Assembly: GCF_026967925.1 (NCBI RefSeq)
Contig: NZ_JAPVBI010000003.1
Location: 809,070 to 873,069 of the forward strand
Reading direction: 5' to 3'
Source of the DNA: Modestobacter sp. VKM Ac-2985
Lineage (GTDB): Bacteria > Actinomycetota > Actinomycetes > Mycobacteriales > Geodermatophilaceae
DNA: 64,000 bases
The notes beneath the pieces are model-generated. The model saw only the letters and a program-made list of their open reading frames with translations. It ran no database searches and was not told where the DNA came from. Shown here in pieces: positions 35,988-43,738 of this stretch (within the stretch, counting starts at the first letter, position 1; each line of letters opens with the position of its first letter). The translations under genes were made by a program, and so were the position numbers.

Positions 35988-38062
35988 GCGCCGTGTTCAC
36001 CGACGAGGTCGTCACCGCCGCGAAGGTGCGGTACCTGCGGGTGCCCGGGCTGGCCGGTGAGCTGGCGCTGATCACCCTGGACAACGGGCACGACCACACC
36101 CGGCCCTCCACGTTCGGCCCCGGCGGGCTCGCCTCGCTGGACGCCGCACTGGACGAGATCGAGTCCCACTCCCCCGCCCCGGCGGCCATCGCCGTCACCG
36201 GCAAGCCGTTCGTCTTCGCCGTCGGCGCCGACCTCTCCGGCGTCCCGTCGATCGCCTCGGCCGCCGACGCCCGGGAGATCGCCGAGACCGGGCACCGGGT
36301 GTTCCGCCGGCTCAAGGACTCGGCTGTCCCGACGTTCGCGTTCGTCAACGGCGCGGCGATGGGCGGCAGCCTGGAGCTGGCGCTGCACTGCCACCACCGG
36401 ACGATCGCCAGCACCGCCGTCGTCGCCTTCCCCGAGGTCTTCCTCGGCCTGGTGCCCGGTTGGGGCGGCACCCAGCTGCTGCCGGAGCTCGTCGGCATCG
36501 ACGCCGCGGTCACCGTGATCGTGGAGAACGCGCTGGCGCAGAACAAGGTCACCCCGGCGCCGAAGGCCGGGAAGCTGGGCATCGCCGACGCGGTGTTCGA
36601 GCCGGCCGACTTCCTGGAGCGCTCGCTGGAGTGGGCGGCCGGCGTGCTCGCCGGGGAGATCGCCGTCCGCCGTCCCGCGGTGGACCGGTCGGCCTGGGAC
36701 GACGCGATCGCCCGGGCCCGGCAGCTCGTCGCCGCCCGCACCCGCAACGCCTCCCCCGGCGCGCTGCGTGCGGTGGAGCTGCTCGACCTGGCCCGGGCCG
36801 GCGACGCCGGCTTCACGGCCGGGACGGCGGCCGAGGACGACGCGCTCACCGACCTGCTGATGAGCGAGGAGCTGCGGGCCGGCCTGTACGCCTTCGACCT
36901 GGTCAACAAGCGGGCCAAGCGCCCCGCGGGTGCACCGGACCGGAAGCTGGCCCGGAAGGTGACGAAGGTCGGCGTCGTCGGTGCCGGGCTGATGGCCTCC
37001 CAGCTGGCGCTGCTGTTCGTGCGCCGGCTCGAGGTGCCCGTCGTCCTCACCGACGTCGACCGGGCGCGCGTCGACAAGGGCGTCGGCTACGTGCACGCCG
37101 AGCTGGAGAAGCTGGCCGGCCGGGGACGGCTGTCCCCCGACGCGCTGAACCGGCTCCGCGGCCTGGTCACCGGCTCGCTGGACAAGGGCGCCTTCGCCGA
37201 CGCCGACCTGGTGATCGAGGCGGTGTTCGAGGAGCTGTCGGTCAAGCAGCAGGTCTTCGCCGAGGTGGAGGCGGTGGTGCGGCCCGACTGCGTGCTGGCC
37301 ACCAACACCTCCGCACTGTCGGTGACCGAGATGGCCGCCGGGCTGCAGCACCCGGAGCGGGTCGTGGGCCTGCACTTCTTCAACCCGGTCGCCGTCCTGC
37401 CGCTGCTGGAGGTGGTGCGGGCCGGGCGGACCGACGACGCCACGCTGGCCACCGCGTTCGCCGTCGGCAAGCAGCTGGGCAAGTCCTGCGTGCTGGTCGC
37501 CGACGCCCCGGCGTTCGTGGTCAACCGGCTGCTCACCCGGTTCCTCGGCGAGGTCACCGCGGCCGTGGACGCCGGCACCCCGGTGGCGGTCGCCGAGACG
37601 GCGCTGGAGTCGCTGGGCCTGCCGATGACGCCGTTCGAGCTGCTCACGCTGGTCGGCCCCCCGGTCGCGCTGCACGTGGCCGAACGGATGCACGAGGCGT
37701 TCCCCGACCGTTTCGGCGTCGGCGAGGGGCTGCGCCGGATGGTCGAGCTGGGCAAGACGTCGGTCTTCTCCGAGCCGGGCGTCATCGACCCGGAGCTGGC
37801 CGGGATCGACGCCGGTGACTCCCCGCTCACCGCCGACGAGCTGCGCGCCCGAGCGGAGCGGGCGCTGGCCGAGGAGATCCGGCTGATGCTCGACGAGGGC
37901 GTCGTCCAGGCCGTGCAGGACGTGGACCTGGCGATGCTGCTGGGCGCCGGGTGGCCGTTCTGGCTGGGCGGCATCTCCGCCTACCTCGACCGCGCCGGGG
38001 TGTCGGAGGCCGTCACCGGGCAGCGCTTCCTCCCCCGGGGAGTGGCCTCGCTCCCCGCCTGA
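35984..38062 (+). CDS. fadB: 3-hydroxyacyl-CoA dehydrogenase/enoyl-CoA hydratase (FadB/FadJ-like)
   Basis: A 692-residue bifunctional beta-oxidation subunit. The N-terminal crotonase domain (about 1-200) has FAVGADLSGVPS and NGAAMGGSLELALHCHH with the catalytic Glu region FPEVFLGLVPGWGGTQLL. The NAD-binding domain starts VGVVGAGLMASQLALLF (about residue 325); GLHFFNPVAVLPLLEVV and APAFVVNRLLTRF are 3HCDH signatures, followed by two C-terminal 3HCDH domains. ATG overlaps the thiolase stop. It hydrates enoyl-CoA and oxidises 3-hydroxyacyl-CoA for the thiolase. Three palindromes follow the stop. Confidence 0.94.
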   Translation: MSAVFTDEVVTAAKVRYLRVPGLAGELALITLDNGHDHTRPSTFGPGGLASLDAALDEIESHSPAPAAIAVTGKPFVFAVGADLSGVPSIASAADAREIAETGHRVFRRLKDSAVPTFAFVNGAAMGGSLELALHCHHRTIASTAVVAFPEVFLGLVPGWGGTQLLPELVGIDAAVTVIVENALAQNKVTPAPKAGKLGIADAVFEPADFLERSLEWAAGVLAGEIAVRRPAVDRSAWDDAIARARQLVAARTRNASPGALRAVELLDLARAGDAGFTAGTAAEDDALTDLLMSEELRAGLYAFDLVNKRAKRPAGAPDRKLARKVTKVGVVGAGLMASQLALLFVRRLEVPVVLTDVDRARVDKGVGYVHAELEKLAGRGRLSPDALNRLRGLVTGSLDKGAFADADLVIEAVFEELSVKQQVFAEVEAVVRPDCVLATNTSALSVTEMAAGLQHPERVVGLHFFNPVAVLPLLEVVRAGRTDDATLATAFAVGKQLGKSCVLVADAPAFVVNRLLTRFLGEVTAAVDAGTPVAVAETALESLGLPMTPFELLTLVGPPVALHVAERMHEAFPDRFGVGEGLRRMVELGKTSVFSEPGVIDPELAGIDAGDSPLTADELRARAERALAEEIRLMLDEGVVQAVQDVDLAMLLGAGWPFWLGGISAYLDRAGVSEAVTGQRFLPRGVASLPA

Positions 38063-38070
38063 GGTCGGAC

Positions 38071-38157
38071 CCCCTGGGATCAGGTCACCTGGTCCCAGGG
38101 GCACCTACCCGGTGGCAGACCGCGCGGTAGGTGCCCACACGATCAGGTCACCTGATC
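38071..38157 (+). repeat. Cluster of three palindromes after fadB
   Basis: Three hairpins in 87 nt. The first is CCCCTGGGA/TCCCAGGGG enclosing CAGGT/ACCTG (38071-38101). The second is GCACCTACC/GGTAGGTGC (38101-38109 with 38126-38134). The third is GATCAGGT-C-ACCTGATC (38141-38157). The 14-mer GATCAGGTCACCTG occurs twice (38078-38091 and 38141-38154). The cluster lies between convergent fadB and the thiamine-binding gene and at least serves as a terminator. Confidence 0.7.
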
Positions 38158-38182
38158 CTGGGCGTGCCGCCGCAGGAGGTGG

Positions 38183-38473
38183 TCAGCGGAACTTGTGGGT
38201 GAGGCTGTCCATCGTGCGGTCCACCGAGGCGATCTTGACGTGCGAGATCCCGGCGTTCGCGCCGGCGGCCAGCATCGCCTCGTGCGCGGCCCGCAGCGTC
38301 GCCCAGACCGTGTCGGCGTCGCCCTCCAGCGTCGTGCCCAGCGCCCCGACCTCGGCGCGCAGCCCGGAGGCCTGGATCACCCGGATCGCCGCCTCGACGT
38401 GGGCGTGCGGGTCGTCCGGGGTGCCGGGCGGCGACGGCGCGACCTGGATCTCGGCGATGACCTGACCACTCAC
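38183..38473 (-). CDS. MTH1187-family thiamine-binding protein
   Basis: A 96-residue protein of the MTH1187/YqgV-like family (ferredoxin-like fold), starting [20 protein letters not shown]. Members bind thiamine or a related ligand at subunit interfaces; [20 protein letters not shown] and [20 protein letters not shown] are typical. The GTG overlaps the dxs stop (GTGA), so it is translated together with Dxs, which needs thiamine diphosphate. A supporting role in cofactor binding or sensing is inference. Length is standard for the family. Confidence 0.82.
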   Translation of the reverse strand: MSGQVIAEIQVAPSPPGTPDDPHAHVEAAIRVIQASGLRAEVGALGTTLEGDADTVWATLRAAHEAMLAAGANAGISHVKIASVDRTMDSLTHKFR

Positions 38474-40398
38474 TGCTGCTGCCCCTCGGCGCCCTCGGGC
38501 TGCGGCTCGGTCGACGCGGCGGCACGGTCGGCGACCCGGGCGGCCCACTCGACGATCCGCCGGGCGACGTCCTGCTCGGTGAGGCCGACGTCGGCGAGCA
38601 CCTGACCGCGGCTGCCGTGCTCGAAGAACTGCTGCGGCAGGCCCAGCGTGCGCACCGGCACGTCGCAGTCGGCGTCCTGCAGCGCCTGGGACAGCAGGGT
38701 GCCCACGCCGCCGGCCCGGCCGCCGTCCTCGACGGTGACCACCAGCCGGTGCTCGGCGGCCAGCGTGACCAGCTCGTCGGCGACCGGCATCACCCAGCGC
38801 GGGTCGACGACGGTGACCTCGATGCCGTGGTCGGCGGCGCGCTCGGCGACCGCCAGGCACATCGGCACCAGCGAGCCGACGGCGACCAGCAGCACCTCGG
38901 GGGTCACACCCCGGCGCAGCACGTCGACCCGGCCGCGCCGCTCGAGCGCCGGCACCTCCGGCGGCAGCGCGCCCTTCGGGAAGCGGATGACGGTGGGCCC
39001 GTCGGAGACCTGCACCGACTCGCGGAGCGCCTCGCGCATCGTCGCCTCGTCCCGCGGCGCCGCCAGCTGCAGCCCCGGGACGATCGAGCAGATCGACATG
39101 TCCCACATGCCGTTGTGCGAGGCGCCGTCGGAGCCGGTGACGCCGGCCCGGTCGAGCACCAGGGTGACCGGCTGGCCGTGCAGCGCGACGTCCATCAGCA
39201 GCTGGTCGAAGGCGCGGTTCAGGAAGGTCGAGTAGATCGCGACGACGGGGTGCAGGCCGCCCATCGCGAGCCCGGCGGCCGAGGTCAGCGCGTGCTGCTC
39301 GGCGATGCCGACGTCGTAGGTGCGCTCCGGGAAGCGCTCCGCGAACGGCGCGAGACCGGTGGGGTGCAGCATCGCCGCGGTGATCGCCACGACGTCGGAG
39401 CGCTCGGTGCCGATCCGCACCAGCTCGTCGGCGAAGACGTCCGTCCACTCCGGGCCCTTGGCGGCCGAGGAGAGCCCGCTGTCGGGCTCGAAGACGCCGG
39501 TGGAGTGCCAGGCGTCGATGGTGTCGGTCTCCGCCGGCGGGTAGCCGAAGCCCTTGGTCGTGACGGCGTGCACGATGACCGGCCCGCCGAAGGACCGGGC
39601 CCGGCGCAGCGCCGACTCCATCATCTCCACGTCGTGGCCGTCGACCGGGCCGACGTACTTCATGCCGAGGTCCTCGAACATGCCCTGCGGGGCCAGGACG
39701 TCCTTGAGCCCCTTCTTGATCGCGTGCAGCGCGTCGTAGAGCTTGGTGCCGACGACGGGTGCGCGGTGCAGGGCCTGCCGGACGGCGGCCAGCGCCTCCT
39801 CGTACCCCGGGCGCAACCGCAGGGTGGCGAGCGCGTCGGCCACCCCACCGATCGTCGGGGAGTACGAGCGGCCGTTGTCGTTGACCACGATGACGACGGG
39901 GCGGTCCTGCGCGGCGGCGATGTTGTTCAGCGCCTCCCAGGCCATCCCGCCGGTGAGCGCACCGTCGCCGATCACCGCCACCACGGGGCGGACGTCGCCG
40001 CGGACGGCGAAGGCCTTGGCCAGCCCGTCGGCGTAGGACAGCGACGTCGAGGCGTGGCTGTTCTCCACCCAGTCGTGCTCGCTCTCGGCCCGGCTGGGGT
40101 AGCCGGACAGCCCGTCCCGCTGGCGGAGCTGGGCGAAGCCGTCGAGCCGGCCGGTGAGCAGCTTGTGCACGTAGGCCTGGTGCCCGGTGTCGAAGATGAT
40201 CGGCTCGCGCGGGGACTCGAAGACCCGGTGGACGGCGATGGTCAGCTCGACCGCACCGAGGTTCGGGCCCAGGTGCCCACCGGTCTTGGCGACCGCGGCC
40301 ACGAGCGCATCACGGATCTCGCCGGCCAGGACCGGCAGCTGGTCGGGGCGCAGCGCCCGGAGGTCGGCGGGCCCGGTCAACGAGCTGAGCAACGACAC
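38470..40398 (-). CDS. dxs: 1-deoxy-D-xylulose-5-phosphate synthase
   Basis: A 642-residue Dxs that condenses pyruvate and glyceraldehyde 3-phosphate, the first step of the MEP isoprenoid pathway. The TPP-binding motif starts [16 protein letters not shown] (about residue 145), [16 protein letters not shown] precedes it, and the transketolase central and C-terminal domains show [20 protein letters not shown] (catalytic Glu) and [21 protein letters not shown] start; a TACAGT box (40459-40464) lies 60 nt upstream. The C-terminal tail is Ala/Glu/Gln-rich. Coupled to a thiamine-binding-family gene. Confidence 0.96.
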   Translation of the reverse strand: MSLLSSLTGPADLRALRPDQLPVLAGEIRDALVAAVAKTGGHLGPNLGAVELTIAVHRVFESPREPIIFDTGHQAYVHKLLTGRLDGFAQLRQRDGLSGYPSRAESEHDWVENSHASTSLSYADGLAKAFAVRGDVRPVVAVIGDGALTGGMAWEALNNIAAAQDRPVVIVVNDNGRSYSPTIGGVADALATLRLRPGYEEALAAVRQALHRAPVVGTKLYDALHAIKKGLKDVLAPQGMFEDLGMKYVGPVDGHDVEMMESALRRARSFGGPVIVHAVTTKGFGYPPAETDTIDAWHSTGVFEPDSGLSSAAKGPEWTDVFADELVRIGTERSDVVAITAAMLHPTGLAPFAERFPERTYDVGIAEQHALTSAAGLAMGGLHPVVAIYSTFLNRAFDQLLMDVALHGQPVTLVLDRAGVTGSDGASHNGMWDMSICSIVPGLQLAAPRDEATMREALRESVQVSDGPTVIRFPKGALPPEVPALERRGRVDVLRRGVTPEVLLVAVGSLVPMCLAVAERAADHGIEVTVVDPRWVMPVADELVTLAAEHRLVVTVEDGGRAGGVGTLLSQALQDADCDVPVRTLGLPQQFFEHGSRGQVLADVGLTEQDVARRIVEWAARVADRAAASTEPQPEGAEGQQQ

Positions 40399-40458
40399 GA
40401 CGGGGCAGGGTCCTCTCGACGTCGGCGGCGTCCGGTGGGGCGCAACCGGTGAAACCCC

Positions 40459-40464
40459 ACTGTA
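40459..40464 (-). promoter_or_regulatory. Candidate -10 box of dxs
   Basis: TACAGT on the minus strand, about 60 nt ahead of the dxs GTG; no clear -35 partner. GAGAGGA lies 13-19 nt before the start codon. Confidence 0.35.
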
Positions 40465-40500
40465 ACGGCGAACCGGCGACCTGCCCTGTGGGCGACGGAC

Positions 40501-40869
40501 TCAGAGCCGGGGCACCCAGCGCTCGCCCCGCAACGCCCCGGCGACCACCTCGACCCCGCGCGCGGCCCGGGTGAGCCGGGCACCCTCCCGCTCGTAGGCG
40601 CTGATCGCCGCCTCCATCGCCTCCGGCGGCAGCTGGTCGGCGAGCTCCACCCGCACGGTGCGCCAGCCGGCCCGCGCCGCCTCGAGCCCCGCGGCGACGT
40701 GGTCACCGGCGAACCGGGCCAGCAGCACCGGGTAGCGCCGGAGCACCTCGTGCGCCCGGTAGTCCGGCGGCACGAGGTCGAACAGCCAGCTGACCGCGGT
40801 CCGCTCCCAGTCCGGGGCGCCGGGCGGCCAGACCTCGTCCGGCCAGCCCGGTGGCAGTGCGACGTCCAC
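40501..40869 (-). CDS. Hypothetical protein
   Basis: A 122-residue soluble protein beginning VDVALPPGWPDEVWPPGAPD. It is predicted mostly helical, with WERTAVSWLFDLVPPDYRAH and RRYPVLLARFAGDHVAAGLE; no cofactor motif. I do not recognise a named family, though similar proteins with a PP-Y-R-x-H-E-V-L core are frequent in actinobacteria. The open frame extends to 41022, but the added part lies in a palindromic region and loses codon bias, so the GTG at 40869 is preferred. Lies upstream of dxs on the same strand. Confidence 0.65.
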   Translation of the reverse strand: MDVALPPGWPDEVWPPGAPDWERTAVSWLFDLVPPDYRAHEVLRRYPVLLARFAGDHVAAGLEAARAGWRTVRVELADQLPPEAMEAAISAYEREGARLTRAARGVEVVAGALRGERWVPRL

Positions 40870-40966
40870 CCGGTCAGTGTGCGCGGACGCCGCGGCGACC
40901 TCGACCGCGGATCGCACGTGTGTTCGAAGCGTGACCTGCCGGACCCGGTGCGCGACGGATCCCACC

Positions 40967-41042
40967 CGCGCGATCATGGAGCCGGCGGGGCGGCTCGCCG
41001 GCCCTCCTCGGCGGGTCGCCACCGCGGCTCCATGATCGCGCG
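40967..41042. repeat. Long inverted repeat with GATCATGGAGCC arms
   Basis: Two perfect 18-nt arms (40967-40984 and 41025-41042) around a 40-nt GC-rich spacer lie between divergent genes. The arms include the BclI-like core TGATCA. The form suggests a dispersed REP/MITE-like unit or a strong cruciform. Confidence 0.6.
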
Positions 41043-41089
41043 CCCCAGAGGTGCCTCGGGCTCCGCAGTGACCTGTCGGGGCCGCGTCG

Positions 41090-41095
41090 TACGGT
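41090..41095 (+). promoter_or_regulatory. -10 box of methyltransferase gene, leaderless
   Basis: TACGGT ends 7 nt before the GTG at 41103. Confidence 0.45.
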
Positions 41096-41102
41096 CCCCG
41101 GC

Positions 41103-41765
41103 GTGACCGAGCCGGGCGACGCCACCGACCACCTGGGCGAGACCCGTGCCGCCTACGACACGGTCGCCGTCGACTACGCCGACCTGCTGCGGGACGAGCT
41201 CGCCGCCCGCCCGGTCGACCGGGCCGTGCTCGGGCTGTTCGCCGAGCTGGTGCACGCCGGCGGCGGCGGGCCGGTGGGCGACCTCGGCTGCGGACCGGGC
41301 CGGATCACCGCCCACCTCGCCGGCCTGGGGGTGGAGGCCTTCGGCGTCGACCTCTCCCCCGGCATGATCGCCGTGGCCCGGCGGAGCCACCCGCAGCTGC
41401 GGTTCGACGTCGGCTCGATGACGGCGCTGGACCTGCCGGACGGCAGCCTGGCCGGCGCCGTCGCCTGGTACTCGGTGATCCACACCCCGCCGGCCCAGCT
41501 GCCCGCCGTGTTCGCCGAGGTGGCCCGGGTGCTGCGACCGGGCGCGCCGCTGCTGGTCGCGTTCCAGGCGGGCGACGACGATCCCGTGCACCACCGGCAG
41601 GGCTACGGGCACGACATCTCGCTGCACGGCTGGCGACTGGACCCCGACCGGGTCGAGGAGCAGCTCACCACCGCGGGGTGCATCGTGCGGACTCGGGTGC
41701 TCCGCGAGCCGGAGCCCCCGCACGAGAAGAGCCGCCAGGCCTACCTGCTGGCCGTGCGCGCCTGA
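41103..41765 (+). CDS. Class I SAM-dependent methyltransferase
   Basis: A 220-residue methyltransferase. The SAM-binding motif I is GPVGDLGCGPGRITAHLA (about residue 57), motif II is VEAFGVDLSPGMIAVARR, and the post-motif is FDVGSMTALDLPDGSLAGAV. Substrate is not predictable; similar proteins are annotated only as class I (Methyltransf_11/25). GTG start supported by a leaderless -10 box. Its last 25 nt overlap the convergent small membrane protein. Confidence 0.85.
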   Translation: MTEPGDATDHLGETRAAYDTVAVDYADLLRDELAARPVDRAVLGLFAELVHAGGGGPVGDLGCGPGRITAHLAGLGVEAFGVDLSPGMIAVARRSHPQLRFDVGSMTALDLPDGSLAGAVAWYSVIHTPPAQLPAVFAEVARVLRPGAPLLVAFQAGDDDPVHHRQGYGHDISLHGWRLDPDRVEEQLTTAGCIVRTRVLREPEPPHEKSRQAYLLAVRA

Positions 41766-42010
41766 CCCGACGGCGGCCGGTCCTCGCCGGTTCCGCACAG
41801 GGCCCACAGCCGCGAGCCGGCGACCCCGGCGAGCAGGACGCCGAACACCGCCGACACCCAGTTGCCGTCGGCCGCGTTGGCGACGGCGGTCCCGACCAGG
41901 AAGACCGCTGCCACGATCCAAAACCCGCGGCTCACCGGGCGCAGAAGCAGCCAGGTGTACGTCGAGCGCGCCCAGTCGACCAGCCGTTCGCCACCCGTCG
42001 GATCAGCCAC
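41741..42010 (-). CDS. Small membrane protein, unknown
   Basis: An 89-residue protein (VADPTGGERLVDWARSTYTW) with two hydrophobic segments, about residues 29-46 (GFWIVAAVFLVGTAVANAAD) and 51-68 (WVSAVFGVLLAGVAGSRL), and short charged ends. No family recognised. TACGCT ends exactly 6 nt before the GTG at 42010, which strongly supports this start over longer frames. Its 3' end overlaps the methyltransferase gene convergently by 25 nt. Confidence 0.65.
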   Translation of the reverse strand: MADPTGGERLVDWARSTYTWLLLRPVSRGFWIVAAVFLVGTAVANAADGNWVSAVFGVLLAGVAGSRLWALCGTGEDRPPSGQARTASR

Positions 42011-42016
42011 GGTCCC

Positions 42017-42022
42017 AGCGTA
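42017..42022 (-). promoter_or_regulatory. -10 box of small membrane protein gene, leaderless
   Basis: TACGCT on the minus strand, then 6 nt (GGGACC), then the GTG at 42010. Confidence 0.5.
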
Positions 42023-42219
42023 GGCAGGGCGACCTGACCGCCGGGCCGACGCGCAGGCCCGGGCCAGCCACCACCCTCGAGTGAGGGCGGACCCGGCCGG
42101 AGTACGGATGACGCTCGCACCCGCCGATGACCACCGTGACCCAGGACACAGGGATCGACCGACCGGCCGACCCGGGGACGCCTGACCCGCACGCACTCGG
42201 CAGTACTGGAGGCCCTGAC

Positions 42220-42357
42220 GTGACCACCTACCGCAACGTCCGCGACCTGCTCACCGAGGCCGTCCACGAGGCGTTCCTGCTCGCCGACTTCCTCATCCGC
42301 AAGGCCGATGACCGGTGGGTCCTGCCGCGCGAGGACACCAGCCGCAGCCCGCTCTGA
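42220..42357 (+). CDS. Small hypothetical protein, 45 residues
   Basis: A short frame from GTG 42220 (VTTYRNVRDLLTEAVHEAFL) with GGAGG at 42208-42212 at 7-nt spacing. The sequence is one amphipathic helix, then KADDRWVLPREDTSRSPL. An in-frame ATG at 42127 would add 31 residues, but those codons (ACA, CGA, CCT, AGT, ACT) lack the strong G/C third-position bias that begins at 42220. I recognise no family. Small size and isolation leave real doubt, but the ribosome binding site and codon pattern argue for translation. Confidence 0.5.
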   Translation: MTTYRNVRDLLTEAVHEAFLLADFLIRKADDRWVLPREDTSRSPL

Positions 42358-42373
42358 GCCTCCCCGCGCCCTG

Positions 42374-43738
42374 CTACGCCCGGACCAGCAGGGCGACGCA
42401 CTCCACGTGGGCGGTCATCGGGAAGCAGTCGAAGGCCCGTAGCTCGGCCAGTCGGTAGCCGACGCCGGCGAACGCGGCGACGTCGCGGGCCAGGGACGCC
42501 GGGTCACAGGCGACGTAGACCACGGCACGGGCACCGGAGCCGGCGAGCACCCGGCTGACGTCCTCACCGGCCCCAGCCCGGGGAGGGTCGAGCACGACGA
42601 CGTCGGGGCGGCCGAGGTCGCCGAGCAGCTCGGTGAGACCCGGGGCGTCCACGTCGCCCTGCCACACCTCGGCCTGCGGCAGGTCGGCGAGGTTCACGTC
42701 GGCAGCGGCGCAGGCCGCCGCGTCGGACTCGACGCAGACCACCCGCCCCGCGGCACCGACCCCGGGCGCCAGCGCACCGCCGAACAGGCCGGCGCCGGCG
42801 TAGAGGTCCAGCACCGTCTCCCCCGGCTGTACCGCGGCGAAGCCCAGGACGGCGTCCACCAGGGCGTCGGCGGCGGCCGGGTGCACCTGCCAGAAGCCGG
42901 TGCCCTCGACCTCCCAGTCCCGGCCACCGGCGGTCCGCTGCGCCCGCCCGGCCGGCTCCTCGGGCACCTCGGCCCCGGGCCGCAGCACCTGGGTGTCCAG
43001 CGGCCGGCCGCGGCGGTCCAGCGTCGTCGTGGTCACCACGCCGGCCGAGTCGACGGCGACGTCGACGGCGCCGGCGCCGGCGTCCAGCCAGCGCCGGGCC
43101 AGCACCGCCTGGGCGGCCGGCTCGGCGGTGATCGGGCAGTCGTCGAGCGGGACGACGTCGTGCGAGCGGTGCCGGCGCAACCCGGGCGAACCGGTGCGGT
43201 CGACGGCGAACCGGGCCCGCGACCGCCAGCGCAGCGGCCCGCCGGGCAGCGCCTCGACGGTGACGTCGACGTCGAGCCCGGCGAGCCGGGACAGCTGCTC
43301 ACGGACGACGTCGGCCTTGAGCCCGAGCTGGCCGGCGTGGCTGACGTGCTGCCAGTCGCAGCCACCGCACAGCCCGGGGCCGCTGTACGGGCACGGACGC
43401 TCCACCCGCTCCGGGGCCGCCTCCAGCACCTCGACCGCGTCGCCGCGGCAGAAGCCCTTCTGCCGGTCCTCGGTCACCTCGACGACCACGCGCTCCCCGG
43501 GCAGCGCGTGCCGCACGAAGACCACCCGGCCCTCGTGCCGGGCCACGCAGTGCCCGCCGTGCGCCACCGGGCCGACGGTCACCTCGACGCGCCGCCCGAG
43601 CCAGCCCAGGCCCTTCGGCCCCGCTGCGGGGGCCCGCCGGGAGCCGGGACGGCCCCGTCCGGAGGCTCGCCCCGAGCCTGCGCCGGGCGAGGGGGACGGG
43701 GTCCTGCCCGGGGGGACGCCGGGTCCGTCGTCAGCCAT
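42374..43738 (-). CDS. TRAM-domain class I SAM-dependent RNA methyltransferase (TrmA/RumA-like)
   Basis: A 454-residue RNA m5U-methyltransferase-type protein. A basic Pro/Gly/Arg tail (1-45) is followed by a TRAM domain (RRVEVTVGPVAHGGHCVARH, about 48-105) and Cys residues typical of the Fe-S cluster (RPCPYSGPGLCGGCDW, about 113). Motif I is ETVLDLYAGAGLFGGALA (about 312), then VVLDPPRAGAG, and the nucleophile Cys lies in VYVACDPASLARDVA (about 415). M. tuberculosis Rv2689c has the same place beside the APC permease. The ATG overlaps the permease stop by 8 nt. Confidence 0.9.
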   Translation of the reverse strand: MADDGPGVPPGRTPSPSPGAGSGRASGRGRPGSRRAPAAGPKGLGWLGRRVEVTVGPVAHGGHCVARHEGRVVFVRHALPGERVVVEVTEDRQKGFCRGDAVEVLEAAPERVERPCPYSGPGLCGGCDWQHVSHAGQLGLKADVVREQLSRLAGLDVDVTVEALPGGPLRWRSRARFAVDRTGSPGLRRHRSHDVVPLDDCPITAEPAAQAVLARRWLDAGAGAVDVAVDSAGVVTTTTLDRRGRPLDTQVLRPGAEVPEEPAGRAQRTAGGRDWEVEGTGFWQVHPAAADALVDAVLGFAAVQPGETVLDLYAGAGLFGGALAPGVGAAGRVVCVESDAAACAAADVNLADLPQAEVWQGDVDAPGLTELLGDLGRPDVVVLDPPRAGAGEDVSRVLAGSGARAVVYVACDPASLARDVAAFAGVGYRLAELRAFDCFPMTAHVECVALLVRA

